Assembly: GCA_036337945.1 (NCBI GenBank)
Contig: JAYZDF010000084.1
Location: 1-26,549, forward strand
From: JAYZDF01 sp036337945
GTDB taxonomy: Bacteria; Myxococcota; Kuafuiibacteriia; Kuafuiibacteriales; Kuafuiibacteriaceae
DNA length: 26,549 bases
Reading direction: 5' to 3'
The position numbers were made by a program, and so were the translations under genes. How positions within the stretch are numbered: position 1 is the stretch's first letter; every line of letters starts with the position of its first letter. The notes under the pieces are model-generated. The model was not told the origin of the DNA. It made no database searches and was given only the letters and a program-made list of their open reading frames with translations. Positions 8,878 through 18,800 of this stretch are shown piece by piece.

Positions 8878-10985
8878 TACGATTTCCGAATTAGGGTACC
8901 GACACCACGGTCCGTGAATAATTCCGCAATCAAATTATGAGGCACCCGACCATCAACGAGATGAACTTTTTGAACCCCGCTTTTTAGTGATTTGAGAGAC
9001 GCCTGAAGCTTCGGCAGCATTCCGCCGGTTACTTCACCGCGTTCGATTCTATCTTTGAGTTGGTCTCCTGTCATCTCAGGTACAACCTTTCCTTGCTCTA
9101 AGAACCCAGGAACATCGCTCATGAAAATGAGCTTAGCCGCACTGAGCGCCGAAGCAAGCTCAGCTGCGACGACGTCGGCGTTAATGTTGTACGCGATTCC
9201 GTCGGAGCCGAGTCCTATCGGCGAGATCACAGGAATACGGTTATCATCCAGAAGCATCTCAATAATTTTAGTATTTACGGTATGAACCTCTCCCACTCGC
9301 CCTAGGTTCGGCGTCTTTTGATAAGCTTTGGCGCGAAGTAAACTCCCGTCTTTGCCACTGAGTCCTATGCCTTTATCGCTGTGAACATTCATGGCGGCTA
9401 CCAATCGCTGGTTAACCTTGCCCGAAAGGACCATCTCCACAACCTCCATTGCATCAATGTCGGTTACGCGAAGGCCGTCAATGAAGTGAGATTTCAAACC
9501 AAGTTTTTCTAGAGTTTGAGAGATTTCTGGACCGCCGCCATGAACAATAATCGGGCACAAACCAACCGATTTTAGAAGCAAGATATCTTCTGCAAATTGC
9601 TCTTCCAGTTTGGGGTCGACCATCGCCGCTCCACCAAGCTTGATTACCGCACGACGCCCTTCGAATTTCTTGATATACCGCAGGGCTTCTATAAGAACTT
9701 TCTTCTTAATACTCGGACCAAACTCTCCCAGTTTTTCATTCAAGGACACTGATCCATCTTCTGCGGGGATGGTCACGCTCGCATAGTCAGCGTTTATTTT
9801 TACGTAGTCGTATGTCAGGTCACAGCCCCAAGCGGGTGCCTTATATTCTCCCTGTCCGAGATCGATTCTCACCCGAATATCAGGCTCTTTCATGCGCTGT
9901 CGCAATTTACCGATATCGGAGCCAATATCAACTGGGGCACCGTCTTTAAACAAAACGATGTCTTGTATTTCGAGTAACGTACACCCAACATCAACTTCTG
10001 CGTTCACACGTGCTGCTTTCGCACCAAGTGCTCCCATAATTCGGCCCCAAGCATAGGGATCAGCACCAAATATCGCCGATTTCACGAGAGAGCCACCAGC
10101 AACCCCGGTTGCAAGTTCACGGGCATCTTCGAGAGTCTTAGCACCTTCTATCTCAACGTGGAGAACCCGAGTAGCACCTTCTCCATCTCGTACGATAGAG
10201 ATCGCCGCTTCTTGAAGTAGTGAACGAAGGGCTTCAGTGAATAAATCATGTTCGTTTCCAGGCGAATCAATGACGGCATTTTTCGCACGTCCGTTTGCCA
10301 TAATGATAGCCATGTCATTCGTGGACATATCGTTATCTACGGTGATCTGATTGAACGTCGTATCAACGGCAACCTGGAGGGACTCACGCAAACGTTCGGA
10401 CGTAATGTTCGCGTCGGTGACGATAAAAGATAGCATCGTTGCCATTGAAGGCTGGATCATTCCAGCGCCTTTCGTGATGGCTTGAAGACGAATATGTCGC
10501 CCTGAAATAAAGACCTCTTTTTCAGCAATCTTTCGAACAGTGTCGGTTGTAAGAATAGCATCGGAAAATGAAGAGCCTGTTTTTTCAAGGACGTTCATGG
10601 CAATTGGAATCGCTTTTGTAATCTTTTCGGCCGGGAGGCGCGTACCGATCACGCCCGTCGAGGCAGTCAAGATTTCCTCAGGCAGTATATCGAGCGACTT
10701 GGCCAAGGCGTCGGCCATTTCCTGATCGTCATCGGCCCCGACGGCACCTGTGAGGGCATTTGCATTTCCGCTACAAGCAATGATCGCACGAATCTTCTCT
10801 TGAGATTGCAGGATACTCGCTGCTCGATTGACGCAATGGGCCCGCATCTTATTGTTGGTGAGCGATGCCGCGTAGCTACATGGAACGTCGGAAACAAGTA
10901 TTCCTAAGTCTTTCTTGCTATTCTTGATTCCACTGTTGATGCCAGCAGCTTCAAATCCTTTGGGCAGTTTTCCTTTGATTGTCAT
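8877..10985 (-). CDS. argJB: fused ArgJ (glutamate N-acetyltransferase) - ArgB (acetylglutamate kinase)
   Basis: One uninterrupted frame of 702 residues carries two complete enzymes. Residues 1 to about 401 are ArgJ: the autocleavage/active-site block KGAGMIQPSMATML has nucleophile Thr183, and the domain ends with the typical CDLTYDYVKINADY (388-401). Residues about 426-702 are N-acetylglutamate kinase: VIKLGGAAM (447-455), VHGGGPEI (481-488) and IFMSDVPGF (620-628). The helix EALRYIKKF before the kinase core and LFTDRGVGTLI at the C-terminus resemble arginine-sensitive hexameric kinases, so feedback inhibition by arginine is likely. The linker is about 25 residues (402-425), with no internal stop. 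ArgJ regenerates N-acetylglutamate by transacetylation from N-acetylornithine; ArgB phosphorylates it for ArgC. The ArgJ half may also use acetyl-CoA, which cannot be decided from sequence alone. ATG with AGGAA 5 nt upstream, overlapping the argC stop. Confidence 0.94.
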   Translation of the reverse strand: MTIKGKLPKGFEAAGINSGIKNSKKDLGILVSDVPCSYAASLTNNKMRAHCVNRAASILQSQEKIRAIIACSGNANALTGAVGADDDQEMADALAKSLDILPEEILTASTGVIGTRLPAEKITKAIPIAMNVLEKTGSSFSDAILTTDTVRKIAEKEVFISGRHIRLQAITKGAGMIQPSMATMLSFIVTDANITSERLRESLQVAVDTTFNQITVDNDMSTNDMAIIMANGRAKNAVIDSPGNEHDLFTEALRSLLQEAAISIVRDGEGATRVLHVEIEGAKTLEDARELATGVAGGSLVKSAIFGADPYAWGRIMGALGAKAARVNAEVDVGCTLLEIQDIVLFKDGAPVDIGSDIGKLRQRMKEPDIRVRIDLGQGEYKAPAWGCDLTYDYVKINADYASVTIPAEDGSVSLNEKLGEFGPSIKKKVLIEALRYIKKFEGRRAVIKLGGAAMVDPKLEEQFAEDILLLKSVGLCPIIVHGGGPEISQTLEKLGLKSHFIDGLRVTDIDAMEVVEMVLSGKVNQRLVAAMNVHSDKGIGLSGKDGSLLRAKAYQKTPNLGRVGEVHTVNTKIIEMLLDDNRIPVISPIGLGSDGIAYNINADVVAAELASALSAAKLIFMSDVPGFLEQGKVVPEMTGDQLKDRIERGEVTGGMLPKLQASLKSLKSGVQKVHLVDGRVPHNLIAELFTDRGVGTLIRKS

Positions 10986-10990
10986 AGTGT

Positions 10991-10995
10991 TTCCT
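10991..10995 (-). promoter_or_regulatory. ribosome binding site of argJB overlapping the argC stop
   Basis: AGGAA on the minus strand, 5 nt before the ATG of argJB. It shares two bases with the TAG stop of argC (10994-10996). This supports coupled translation of argC and argJB and the choice of start. Confidence 0.7.
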
Positions 10996-12025
10996 AAGGT
11001 AAGAGACCGAGTGTTTCGGAGAATCCTTTGATCAGATTCATATTCTGAACGGCTTGGCCCGCTGCACCTTTTACCAAGTTATCGATGGCGCCGAATGCAG
11101 AGACTGTTCCAGTCCTTGGATCCACTTTGCAGGTTACATCGCAAAAATTAGTCTGCACCACAGCGGCGGGATGGGGAGAGTCATCTGTAAGAAATCGAAC
11201 AAATGGCTGGTCTTTATAAAACTCAGCATAGGCTTTGTCGACTTGCGTCTGGGTGAGACCTTCTTTCGCTTGCACATAACTAGAGGTTAGCAAGCCTCTT
11301 CGAACGGGTATCAAATGAGGCGTAAACGAAACTGAGATATCTGATTTTGCAGACTTCGTAAGGAAGCGTTCCATTTCAGGCGTGTGCTGGTGCTTAGTCA
11401 TACGATACGGACGGAATGTTTCGGCAACCTCATTATAAAGTAAGTTATCGGCAAGCTTACGCCCTGCTCCAGTCACACCACTTTTTCCATCCACGTGCAC
11501 TGGAAGATCTGTTCGAACGAGTTGGTGAGCAAACAAAGGTGCTAATGAAAGAATACAAGCCGTCGGATAACAACCTGGATTCGCAATCAAGGAGACGGGA
11601 GAATTGGAATAGTCATTCGCGTACAACTCAGGAAGGCCGTACACTGCGTTCGTGAGGAGTGCCTCGTGCTGATGTTCGAAGCCATACCATTTTGACACAT
11701 CATCAAGACTCGCTAAACGAAAGGCACCGGACACATCGATGACCTGCGCTGACTGCGCAATGATTTTCGGAGCAAGGTCATGACTCACTGTTGCGTGGGT
11801 TGCGAGAAAAGCCAGGCTGCCGGGTTCTACACGCTCAAAGAGTTCGTCATGGCTGACAAAAGTCTCATCTCCTGACCAAGCGGGGCAATACCGAGAAAGC
11901 GGAGCGTCCGACCAACGATTCGAGCTTGCGCCCAGAAGTTCAATATGGGGGTGACCAGCAAGAATTCTCAATAATTCTAGGCCGGAATAACCAGAACCAC
12001 CGAAAACAAGGACTTTCGTCTTCAT
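10994..12025 (-). CDS. argC: N-acetyl-gamma-glutamyl-phosphate reductase
   Basis: 343 residues, the normal length for type 1 ArgC. It reduces N-acetylglutamyl phosphate to the semialdehyde with NADPH, the step directly after ArgB. The dinucleotide-binding loop GGSGYSG is at 9-15, the catalytic Cys152 is in ANPGCYPTA, and KHQHTPEM (211-218) holds the conserved His. GKSGVTGAGRK (180-190) is the family substrate loop. It is the first gene of the arginine operon, 8 bp before argJB. The ATG has little Shine-Dalgarno. The operon promoter should lie in the 149-bp gap to the 666-residue surface-protein gene, or transcription may enter from that gene. No convincing ArgR box was found. Confidence 0.96.
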   Translation of the reverse strand: MKTKVLVFGGSGYSGLELLRILAGHPHIELLGASSNRWSDAPLSRYCPAWSGDETFVSHDELFERVEPGSLAFLATHATVSHDLAPKIIAQSAQVIDVSGAFRLASLDDVSKWYGFEHQHEALLTNAVYGLPELYANDYSNSPVSLIANPGCYPTACILSLAPLFAHQLVRTDLPVHVDGKSGVTGAGRKLADNLLYNEVAETFRPYRMTKHQHTPEMERFLTKSAKSDISVSFTPHLIPVRRGLLTSSYVQAKEGLTQTQVDKAYAEFYKDQPFVRFLTDDSPHPAAVVQTNFCDVTCKVDPRTGTVSAFGAIDNLVKGAAGQAVQNMNLIKGFSETLGLLP

Positions 12026-12148
12026 ATGTGAGTCGTGGCTGGATCAGTTCATAGGGTCAAGTCGACGGCCGGATTTAATGCGAAATTTCCGTGATTTTCT
12101 CTAAATGAGTATCAGCTCAGTGAGCAGCAAGCAGAAGCCTCAGGCAGG

Positions 12149-12176
12149 AAGGTCCCAGGCGTACCTGGTAGGCCTT
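12149..12176 (-). other. hairpin directly after the stop of the 666-residue gene
   Basis: On the minus strand the bases following the stop can fold as AAGG-CCTA-CCAGG-TACG-CCTGG-GA-CCTT: a 5-bp stem (12155-12159 with 12164-12168), a UNCG-type TACG loop, an asymmetric internal loop and a 4-bp outer stem that begins inside the TAA. No T-run follows, so it is not a canonical intrinsic terminator. It could be a weak terminator or a 3'-end stabiliser between the surface-protein genes and argC. Coincidence cannot be excluded. Confidence 0.3.
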
Positions 12177-14175
12177 AGCGGTTGCGGCGACGAGTACCCA
12201 GAAGAAGCGCTCCTACGAAAATGATTCCGAGCAGGCTCGATCCCTGCATCGGTTCAAGTGGAGTCTGTAAACAGCGACAGGATTCTACAAAATCAACCTC
12301 TGGAGCGACCACCTGAAGTACGACGGCTGTCTTTCGAATTCGTCCGGCCTCATCGGTCACCCTTAGACCAAAACCATGAATGAAGGATCGATAAGATGAG
12401 CCAGTGAGAAGAAGCTCACGGTCAGGAGCATCAGGGTTGGGCGCAATTTCAAAACCATCTGGTAATCGGTCACCAGGCTCAAGACGCCAATTCAGCGCAC
12501 CGGTACCGCCTTCCGCTCTAAAGACATGCCGAAGTTGCGACCGTGTTAATAACGAATCTAGGGGGTCGTTGACGATCGCGAATGTACCCGCCTCATTGAC
12601 TCGCAAATGGAAGAGCGCTGTGTCTCGCCCCTCGGCATCTGTAGCATCGATGACTTTCACTCGAAATGGATGAACGCCTACTTCAGTCGGTACACCAGTA
12701 AGAATACCGTCCTCGCTAAGGCTCAGTCCTTCAGGAAGCTGTGATTTGGCTTCCCAGATATAGGGTGGGCGACCACCGGACGCTTGGAACATAAGTTCTA
12801 CTGCGGCACCCAGCTCGACACTGGAAAGCTTCTCAGTCGTAATCGTTACGTTTGGGGATTGAATTTTGAAATCATAACGGGCGCTATCTTTGGCACCCAA
12901 TCCATCTACAACCTCTAAGGTGACCTGATACGTCCCTTCCACTTGCGGTACGCCGGATAGCCAGCCTGAGGTCGAAAGGTCGATACCTTGGGGAAGCGCA
13001 CCATCGACGAGAGACCAAACATAAGGAGGCTCTCCGCCCGCCGCAGTTAATTCAATTTGGAACGGCAAGCTAATCGTGCCTATGCCCAAATCAGGTGTCG
13101 TAATAACCAAGTCAATCCCACTCGGCGAGATCTGTATCGTATACGGTGCTACTGCAGTGAGTTGCTGGCTTCGGACAGCGACGTTGAAGCTATGGTTTCC
13201 GGACTCTATAGGTTTGCCGGTGAGCGCTCCTGTCGACTGATCAAGCTGTAGTCCCATGGGGAGACGTCCTTCGCTAATCTCAAATTGAAACTCGCCATTG
13301 CCCCCTCGAGCTTGAATTTGGGCAAAGTAATCTATGAAAACGGTTCCCGATGGAAGGTCACTCGTTTGAATAGCAAGGGTCGATTCGAAAATATTTAGCG
13401 GTTGGAGACTTCGATCAATATTATTCCCTTCGCGCGTTTCTGTGACCAGAGTATCAGGATCAACAATCACGGCTACTTGATAATCTCCAGCGGGCAAATC
13501 GTCCGGGATGGTGACTGTCAAAGCCTGTGATGCGCGTTCACTAGGCTGTAGACTTGTTCGGAATCGTGCGAGTTCGAGGTCATCGGTACTGACCGAAAAA
13601 TTTCGACTAAGAAATACAGCGGTCTCAGTCGAGGCAGTAGCATTCCCAGAATTCAAGACCGCGAAGGTGACTTGCAAGACCTCACCAGATTGGGCACTAA
13701 ATCGGTCAAGTTGTACGTTTGCGATGCTAAAATCCGGAAGGCGACTTCGAATACGAGTGAAGTCTGGAGACAAGGCCGTATTATCGTACTCATTTCGCTC
13801 AGGAACGAGATTGTCCGCGTCAACGACGACCGCTAAACGATGCCTGCCCGTCACCGATACAGGGAGAATGATCTGTTCATTGACTGTAATTACTGTGTTC
13901 GGTGCAATCACGACAGGACCAAAGTCTGCAAGACGGATTGCGCCCTGCATACTCCCGTTGATCGTCAGGAACACGGACCAACGAAAAGAAGTCGATGCAG
14001 AGCTTCGTGAACTAATTCGTGCACTCACCGAGATGTCATCGCCGGCAAAGATTTCGATCGGTGCCTGAACATCGGAGACAGAAAGATCTCGAAGTTCTAC
14101 AGATTGGGCCGAGCTGAAGCTCGCGCCTGCAGTGCCGAGAAGAATCGACAGTACAGCTGCAGTGGTGCGCAACAT
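12175..14175 (-). CDS. secreted CARDB / putative-Ig repeat protein with MYXO-CTERM-like tail
   Basis: 666 residues. The signal peptide has probable cleavage after Ala23 (SSA|QS). Two CARDB-like adhesion modules follow (about 25-140 and 145-262), with the VVDADNLVPERNEYDN and VIVDPDTLVTETREGNN endings typical of that family. Then come four putative-Ig (He_PIG-like) domains (about 265-350, 354-440, 441-527 and 530-625), each with a GG..PPYxW ... LPxGL ... LxGxP pattern. The tail is Cys633-Arg-Cys635, a helix at about 645-660, then TRRRNR. Such tails are proposed to be cut by an intramembrane protease and the protein anchored through the Cys. No catalytic motif is seen; an adhesive or structural surface role is inferred. 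Unlike its larger paralogues upstream it lacks the nidogen-like head and is a single unit. It starts 84 bp after the lipoprotein gene. Confidence 0.85.
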   Translation of the reverse strand: MLRTTAAVLSILLGTAGASFSSAQSVELRDLSVSDVQAPIEIFAGDDISVSARISSRSSASTSFRWSVFLTINGSMQGAIRLADFGPVVIAPNTVITVNEQIILPVSVTGRHRLAVVVDADNLVPERNEYDNTALSPDFTRIRSRLPDFSIANVQLDRFSAQSGEVLQVTFAVLNSGNATASTETAVFLSRNFSVSTDDLELARFRTSLQPSERASQALTVTIPDDLPAGDYQVAVIVDPDTLVTETREGNNIDRSLQPLNIFESTLAIQTSDLPSGTVFIDYFAQIQARGGNGEFQFEISEGRLPMGLQLDQSTGALTGKPIESGNHSFNVAVRSQQLTAVAPYTIQISPSGIDLVITTPDLGIGTISLPFQIELTAAGGEPPYVWSLVDGALPQGIDLSTSGWLSGVPQVEGTYQVTLEVVDGLGAKDSARYDFKIQSPNVTITTEKLSSVELGAAVELMFQASGGRPPYIWEAKSQLPEGLSLSEDGILTGVPTEVGVHPFRVKVIDATDAEGRDTALFHLRVNEAGTFAIVNDPLDSLLTRSQLRHVFRAEGGTGALNWRLEPGDRLPDGFEIAPNPDAPDRELLLTGSSYRSFIHGFGLRVTDEAGRIRKTAVVLQVVAPEVDFVESCRCLQTPLEPMQGSSLLGIIFVGALLLGTRRRNR

Positions 14176-14259
14176 GACCTCTACTGTAGAATCAAATTCG
14201 GTGGTCGTCAGTCGGTAATCGTGCGGACCCTTACAATCAGGGAGTTGCTCCGGGAATCG

Positions 14260-15825
14260 CTAGAATGCACCACACATTTGTCCGGGTATTACCGCTCCGT
14301 TGGGCTCAACAACTCGGTCTGGCCAGACCAAATCGCCGACAACCCAAACGTCTCCGTCATTATCGAGAGGCTGAGTGAATTCCGCAGCCAATAAACCATA
14401 GATGAAAACCCTTAACGTTGCGATCGACCGAGAGGTTGGCCAGGTAGATATACCCTCATTGCTGGCATAGTAATGCACAGCGATTTGGTAACGACCATCG
14501 GGAATATAGCGTTCAGCCCCTTCTCCATCGATGTCGATGGTTTCGGGACCAAAGCCCGAACGGTCGTCGACATCTAAACGGGGGTTAGAACCGGGGCTCT
14601 GAGGAAACCAGTTTGGGCGACGAGCACAATCACGATAATGGCAGTCGGTCGCGCAATCACAAAACGCGCCGTTGCTTTGAATAAGATGCAGATCAAGGTC
14701 AGAGTCGGGATGATCCCAAGTCAATTCCATCCGAACCGCATTGGTCGGCAAAGCTTCTACAGCAATAAGGCATGGGGTCTGGCTTGGAAGGCCGAGGGCA
14801 TCAGTCACCGTAAGCTCAAGTTCGTATGTCCCGGTAAGGTCCACCCAGAAACTCGGCTGGGCCGTGTTTGCTCTTTCAAGTTGAGTCGTCGAGCCGCTCG
14901 GACGAGTCAGCAAGCGCCATGTGTATTGAAGCGGGTTGTCCGGTGGGTTGTCTTGGTCGTAACTCGCGGAGCCATCCAACAAAGCGCGACTCCATGGCTC
15001 TACCGTGATGTCCTCACCGCACACCGCGATCGGAGGACGGTTTGATAAGGCACGAATGGGAACATGAACAACACCTCGTTCACCAGGTACGTTCTTCTCG
15101 AAGGGGACATTGGTTTCAATAACGATCTTAGCCGTCACCGTGCCGGTCTCGGTCTCGGGAAAAGCAGCTCTTACGCCAACACTGGCTTGCGCGCCGGGAA
15201 CTAAACGCCCTGGCGCCTCAGGCGTTGGTGTCGAAGTCGTAATCCGATACGGACTATTTTCCGGTACAATGCGCACTCTGTCGATCAGTAGGTCGTTGTC
15301 ACCGGTAGACCTAATACTGAAAGAGTTAACAGCAACCCCTCCAGCGGGAACAAAACCGAAATCGACTGAAGTGGGCGCTACTTCAATGTCTGGTCGACGC
15401 ATATCGGAACCTCTTCCGACCAAAAAGACTTTCGTGCTGGGCAAAAGAGGGTCGTCGGTCTGAAGCGTTACAGTTCCTGTGGCGACGGCGAGACGAACAG
15501 AACGAAAGCGCACGCCAAAATCAACAATGCTCAGACCCTCAACTTGGCTGGGCGGGCTTACAGCCAGAAAACAGCCGTCACAATCATCCGTGACAATCAC
15601 CGAGGTAATCGTCGCTGGTACTGCTTCAAAATTGGTGATCTGGATATCTTTGATGAGTTGCTGACCGAGTTCAACGGTTCCGAAATCTAAACGTTCCGGT
15701 TCCACTTTCAGAACTGGATCAAGTTGCCCTACGCTGTCATCGTCGCAAGCAACTGCCAGCAAAGTCGCCGAGGCCAAGACGAGAAGATGAATTCCGGATT
15801 GGAGTCGACGAAAGGAAGGCTTCAC
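14260..15825 (-). CDS. lipoprotein with two HYDIN/ASPM-type Ig domains, a PKD-like domain and a C-terminal metal-binding-like domain
   Basis: 521 residues. Signal peptide with lipobox AVAC (Cys27), followed by three Asp. Domains in order: two ASPM-SPD-2-HYDIN-like Ig folds (about 36-138 with LDFGTVELGQ, and 145-258 with VDFGFVPAGG); a PKD/REJ-like domain (about 264-356, LLDGSASYDQD, GTYELELTVTDALG); and a C-terminal module (about 365-515) opening with MELTWDHPDSDLDLHLI, which resembles YfaP/DUF2135-type beta domains. This module contains a CxCxxxCxxxxC cluster (Cys389, 391, 395, 400) and many acidic residues. No enzymatic motif is seen and function is unknown; cell-surface binding is a guess. 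The start is GTG, 9 nt after the stop of the 2155-codon gene and with no clear Shine-Dalgarno, so coupled translation is likely. It differs in fold from the flanking CARDB/Ig genes but sits inside their transcript. Confidence 0.8.
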   Translation of the reverse strand: MKPSFRRLQSGIHLLVLASATLLAVACDDDSVGQLDPVLKVEPERLDFGTVELGQQLIKDIQITNFEAVPATITSVIVTDDCDGCFLAVSPPSQVEGLSIVDFGVRFRSVRLAVATGTVTLQTDDPLLPSTKVFLVGRGSDMRRPDIEVAPTSVDFGFVPAGGVAVNSFSIRSTGDNDLLIDRVRIVPENSPYRITTSTPTPEAPGRLVPGAQASVGVRAAFPETETGTVTAKIVIETNVPFEKNVPGERGVVHVPIRALSNRPPIAVCGEDITVEPWSRALLDGSASYDQDNPPDNPLQYTWRLLTRPSGSTTQLERANTAQPSFWVDLTGTYELELTVTDALGLPSQTPCLIAVEALPTNAVRMELTWDHPDSDLDLHLIQSNGAFCDCATDCHYRDCARRPNWFPQSPGSNPRLDVDDRSGFGPETIDIDGEGAERYIPDGRYQIAVHYYASNEGISTWPTSRSIATLRVFIYGLLAAEFTQPLDNDGDVWVVGDLVWPDRVVEPNGAVIPGQMCGAF

Positions 15826-15834
15826 GTAAATAGT

Positions 15835-18800
15835 CTACCGGATTCTGCGGCGTCTCCGGCGAATTATTAGTGCGAAAAGTGCAAAAATTGTCGCGTATAC
15901 GGTCCACTCAGACCTTTGATCGACAGAGTTCAGGGTTGCACAACCACATCCCCCTTCTTCTGAGGTAGACGTGTTTTGCAGTGCGCTACTCGGTTCGCTG
16001 ACCTGAATAGACAGTGAACGATTAGTGGTTCGCCCCACAGCATCACGAACCTCGATAAGTAAGGTAGAGATACCACATGCACAGCCTACAGGCGGTGCCT
16101 CAGCAGAAGGTCCAGCCGGAATTTCCTCAGGAGTGCCCAAAATTTCGATGAATTCTCGCCCGGTCTCTGCATTGACCTCATACCGAAGACCTCGTGGTAA
16201 AGCCCCTGACACCGGAACAACTGACCATACAAACGGTGGTGTACCACCCCGAGCCTCTAGCCTTTGTTGATACTCTTCTCCAAGCGTCGCGGCTTGCAGT
16301 TGGCTCGGAGTAATTGCAAAGTCAGCCGAAGACCGGACGGAAATGGTGTAGTTCGCCGTGTCCCGAGCAGCGGATGCACCGACACCTTCAACCACCTCAA
16401 CAGCAAAGTCCGTTCGGCCGATTTCCTGTGGAACACCCACAATGAGACCGTTTTCAGTCAGCGCTAGCCCCGAAGGAAGCGCTCCGGCTTTCAGTGTAAA
16501 AGAAAGAGTTGCCGTATTCGATTCGCCCAAGACCTGCAAAGGGTGTTGATACGTTTCTTCGACTTCGGCGTCCAAGACTTCGGAGACGAGTGTTAAGCGG
16601 CCAGGCTCAACTACAGTCAAAGTCAAAGTACGTGTCGCGGTTTCGGTTCCATCAGTGACCGAAACATCAAGATCAAATCGACCACTTTGCGTAGGTACAC
16701 CGGATAAATATCCATCGGTGTCGAGACTCAGTCCGGGCGGCGATAGCCCTTCCAAAGTAAACATCACCGCGCCTGCACCGCCGATCGCGATGATTCGTTG
16801 ACCAGAACCCGCAGGGGCGCCTGGCTCTACCGGTGGATAATCTTGACCGACGATTCCCGGAAGTAAAGAGCGTGTAGCGATCGTGAGGCCACCATCTAAA
16901 GATTGGATGCTTAGAGTGAGCATTTTATCACTCGTCAAGCCGTTACTGGTCACTTGAAGAGTCAGGTCGTAATCACCAGAAAGGGTCGGTCGACCACGAA
17001 TCTCGCCACTGCTTGGAATCAAACTAATTCCGTCAGGCCAATCTCCGGCTGTTTTCGACCAGGTATAGCTTCCGTCACCACCTGTAGCCTGCAAGAAGGT
17101 GCTGTAATCGATGCCCACATATCCACCAGGTAGAGCTGAAGTTGTGACATCAACAAAATTGACGCCTACAGAAATGGGAGCGTCAACGACACCGATATTA
17201 TTGATCTCGTCAAGTTCTTGAACCGCGTTCGCTGTGTCAGCGATCGCGCCAATCCAATATCGACCAGGCGTGAGAGCTGTGGGCAAGGTCAGTTGCACCT
17301 GAGTGGTGTCGGTAGATAAAGGCGCTAGAGATACGGAAGAAGTAGACACAGACACGTCATCGACGCTTACTACAGAATTTGGAGAAAGGAAGAGATCCCA
17401 TGATGTTTCAGCTGAGAGATTCCCGGCATTCTCTAAAGTCACACTGACGTTGATAATCCCTCCAGGCGTAGCGTTCGTCTCTACGATGGAGATCTGCGGA
17501 ACAGTAAAGTCAGGTCGACGTTCAGCTACGACGATATCAGAGGTACTAATGAATACATTGTTTGATTCATCGGGTTCGTTAATATCATTGGCCGAATCGA
17601 CGACCAGAGCCAATCGATACCGCCCAGGAAGAGTTTGAATCGGTATGTTGGCAGGTACATTAATTTGACGAGACTCGTATGGCGAAAGCGTAATCGCTGT
17701 GGTCGAACTATAAATTGGATTGTTAGGAGTAATTTCTCCTGGAGACATCAAGTGAACCTCGTAAGAAAAAGGCCCAATGGGGTTTTGGTGCTGAGACACA
17801 ATCAATGCTCGAACGTTAAAGTCTATCGCTTGAAAAACTGACGCGGGAGCCGTAAGCCCAGCAGCAAGCACGTCCTCACCACCGTCTTGGATTGCGCGAT
17901 ACACCTGGTTCGCCGCTGCGGTGTAATCTGCGCTACCACAACGCGGAGAACAGTTGAGGAAATCGTGGCCCTGAGAACCAGTAGCATTTTCGTAGCCCGC
18001 GGTGGCGGCTAATCCAATCGATATTGCGACGGGCGTTCCATAATGAATCTCAAATTTTCCAGCCAAACCTTCATAGAGTTTGAATTGGAAATTAAGAGAG
18101 CTGGTCGAAGGAGCGCCAAGCTGTCTTCCCCCTTCCCATTGAATGATCGCAACTCGCTGAGGCGCAGTGCCTTCGATATGTACTGAAGCTCTTGGGCTTG
18201 TCAGGTCATCCCATATCGCCGCAATATAATTATTTGGAGGATTACTGTTTGGAATTGGATCAGGCGTGAAGTCTGTTAATCGACCACTATCGAAGCTAAT
18301 TAGACCATTGGTGGAGACCTTCAAAGAAGTATACATCGCGTCATAAAACTTGAACGGAAATGGTAGCGTCACCGTTGCTTCACCATCATCCGAACTTGAA
18401 AACATGAGAGCCTGTCCACCGGTTCGAGAAACATATGGTTCACTGACCTGAGAATGAAAATAAGGTATCGATTGAGCAAAGCTGTTCCCTGACAAGAAGA
18501 CCAAAGTTCCCAAAACCACTACTGCTATGACTTTTCTTTGACGCCAGCGAACGAGCAAAAGTCCCGCTAGCAATGCGAAAAGAGGAGCAAAATCAGAATC
18601 CTGAGACTCGGTGGACTGACAAGAACAAGAGTCGTCGACGGTACTTACACCGCCGGAGCCTTCCGTTGCTTCGTAGACTAAAATGCCGAGACCTGCGACA
18701 TTTGTTTGATTTTGTCCATCCGTCGCAGCCAAGAGAAAGTCGAAAATCCCAGCTTCCGTTGGACTACCAGTGAAAGTGCCGTTTTCGGAAAGCTCGAGCC

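Noticed and set aside
12026..12130. Possible ArgR operator upstream of argC (AT-rich stretch with GAAATTTC)
   Set aside because: It does not fit the ARG-box palindrome well and no second copy at the expected spacing was seen.
13508..14068. 186-codon plus-strand ORF opposite the 666-residue gene
   Set aside because: It lies fully antisense to a well-supported coding frame, has no recognisable domain and no ribosome site. The same applies to the plus-strand ORFs at 14638-15045, 15110-15463 and 17303-17638.
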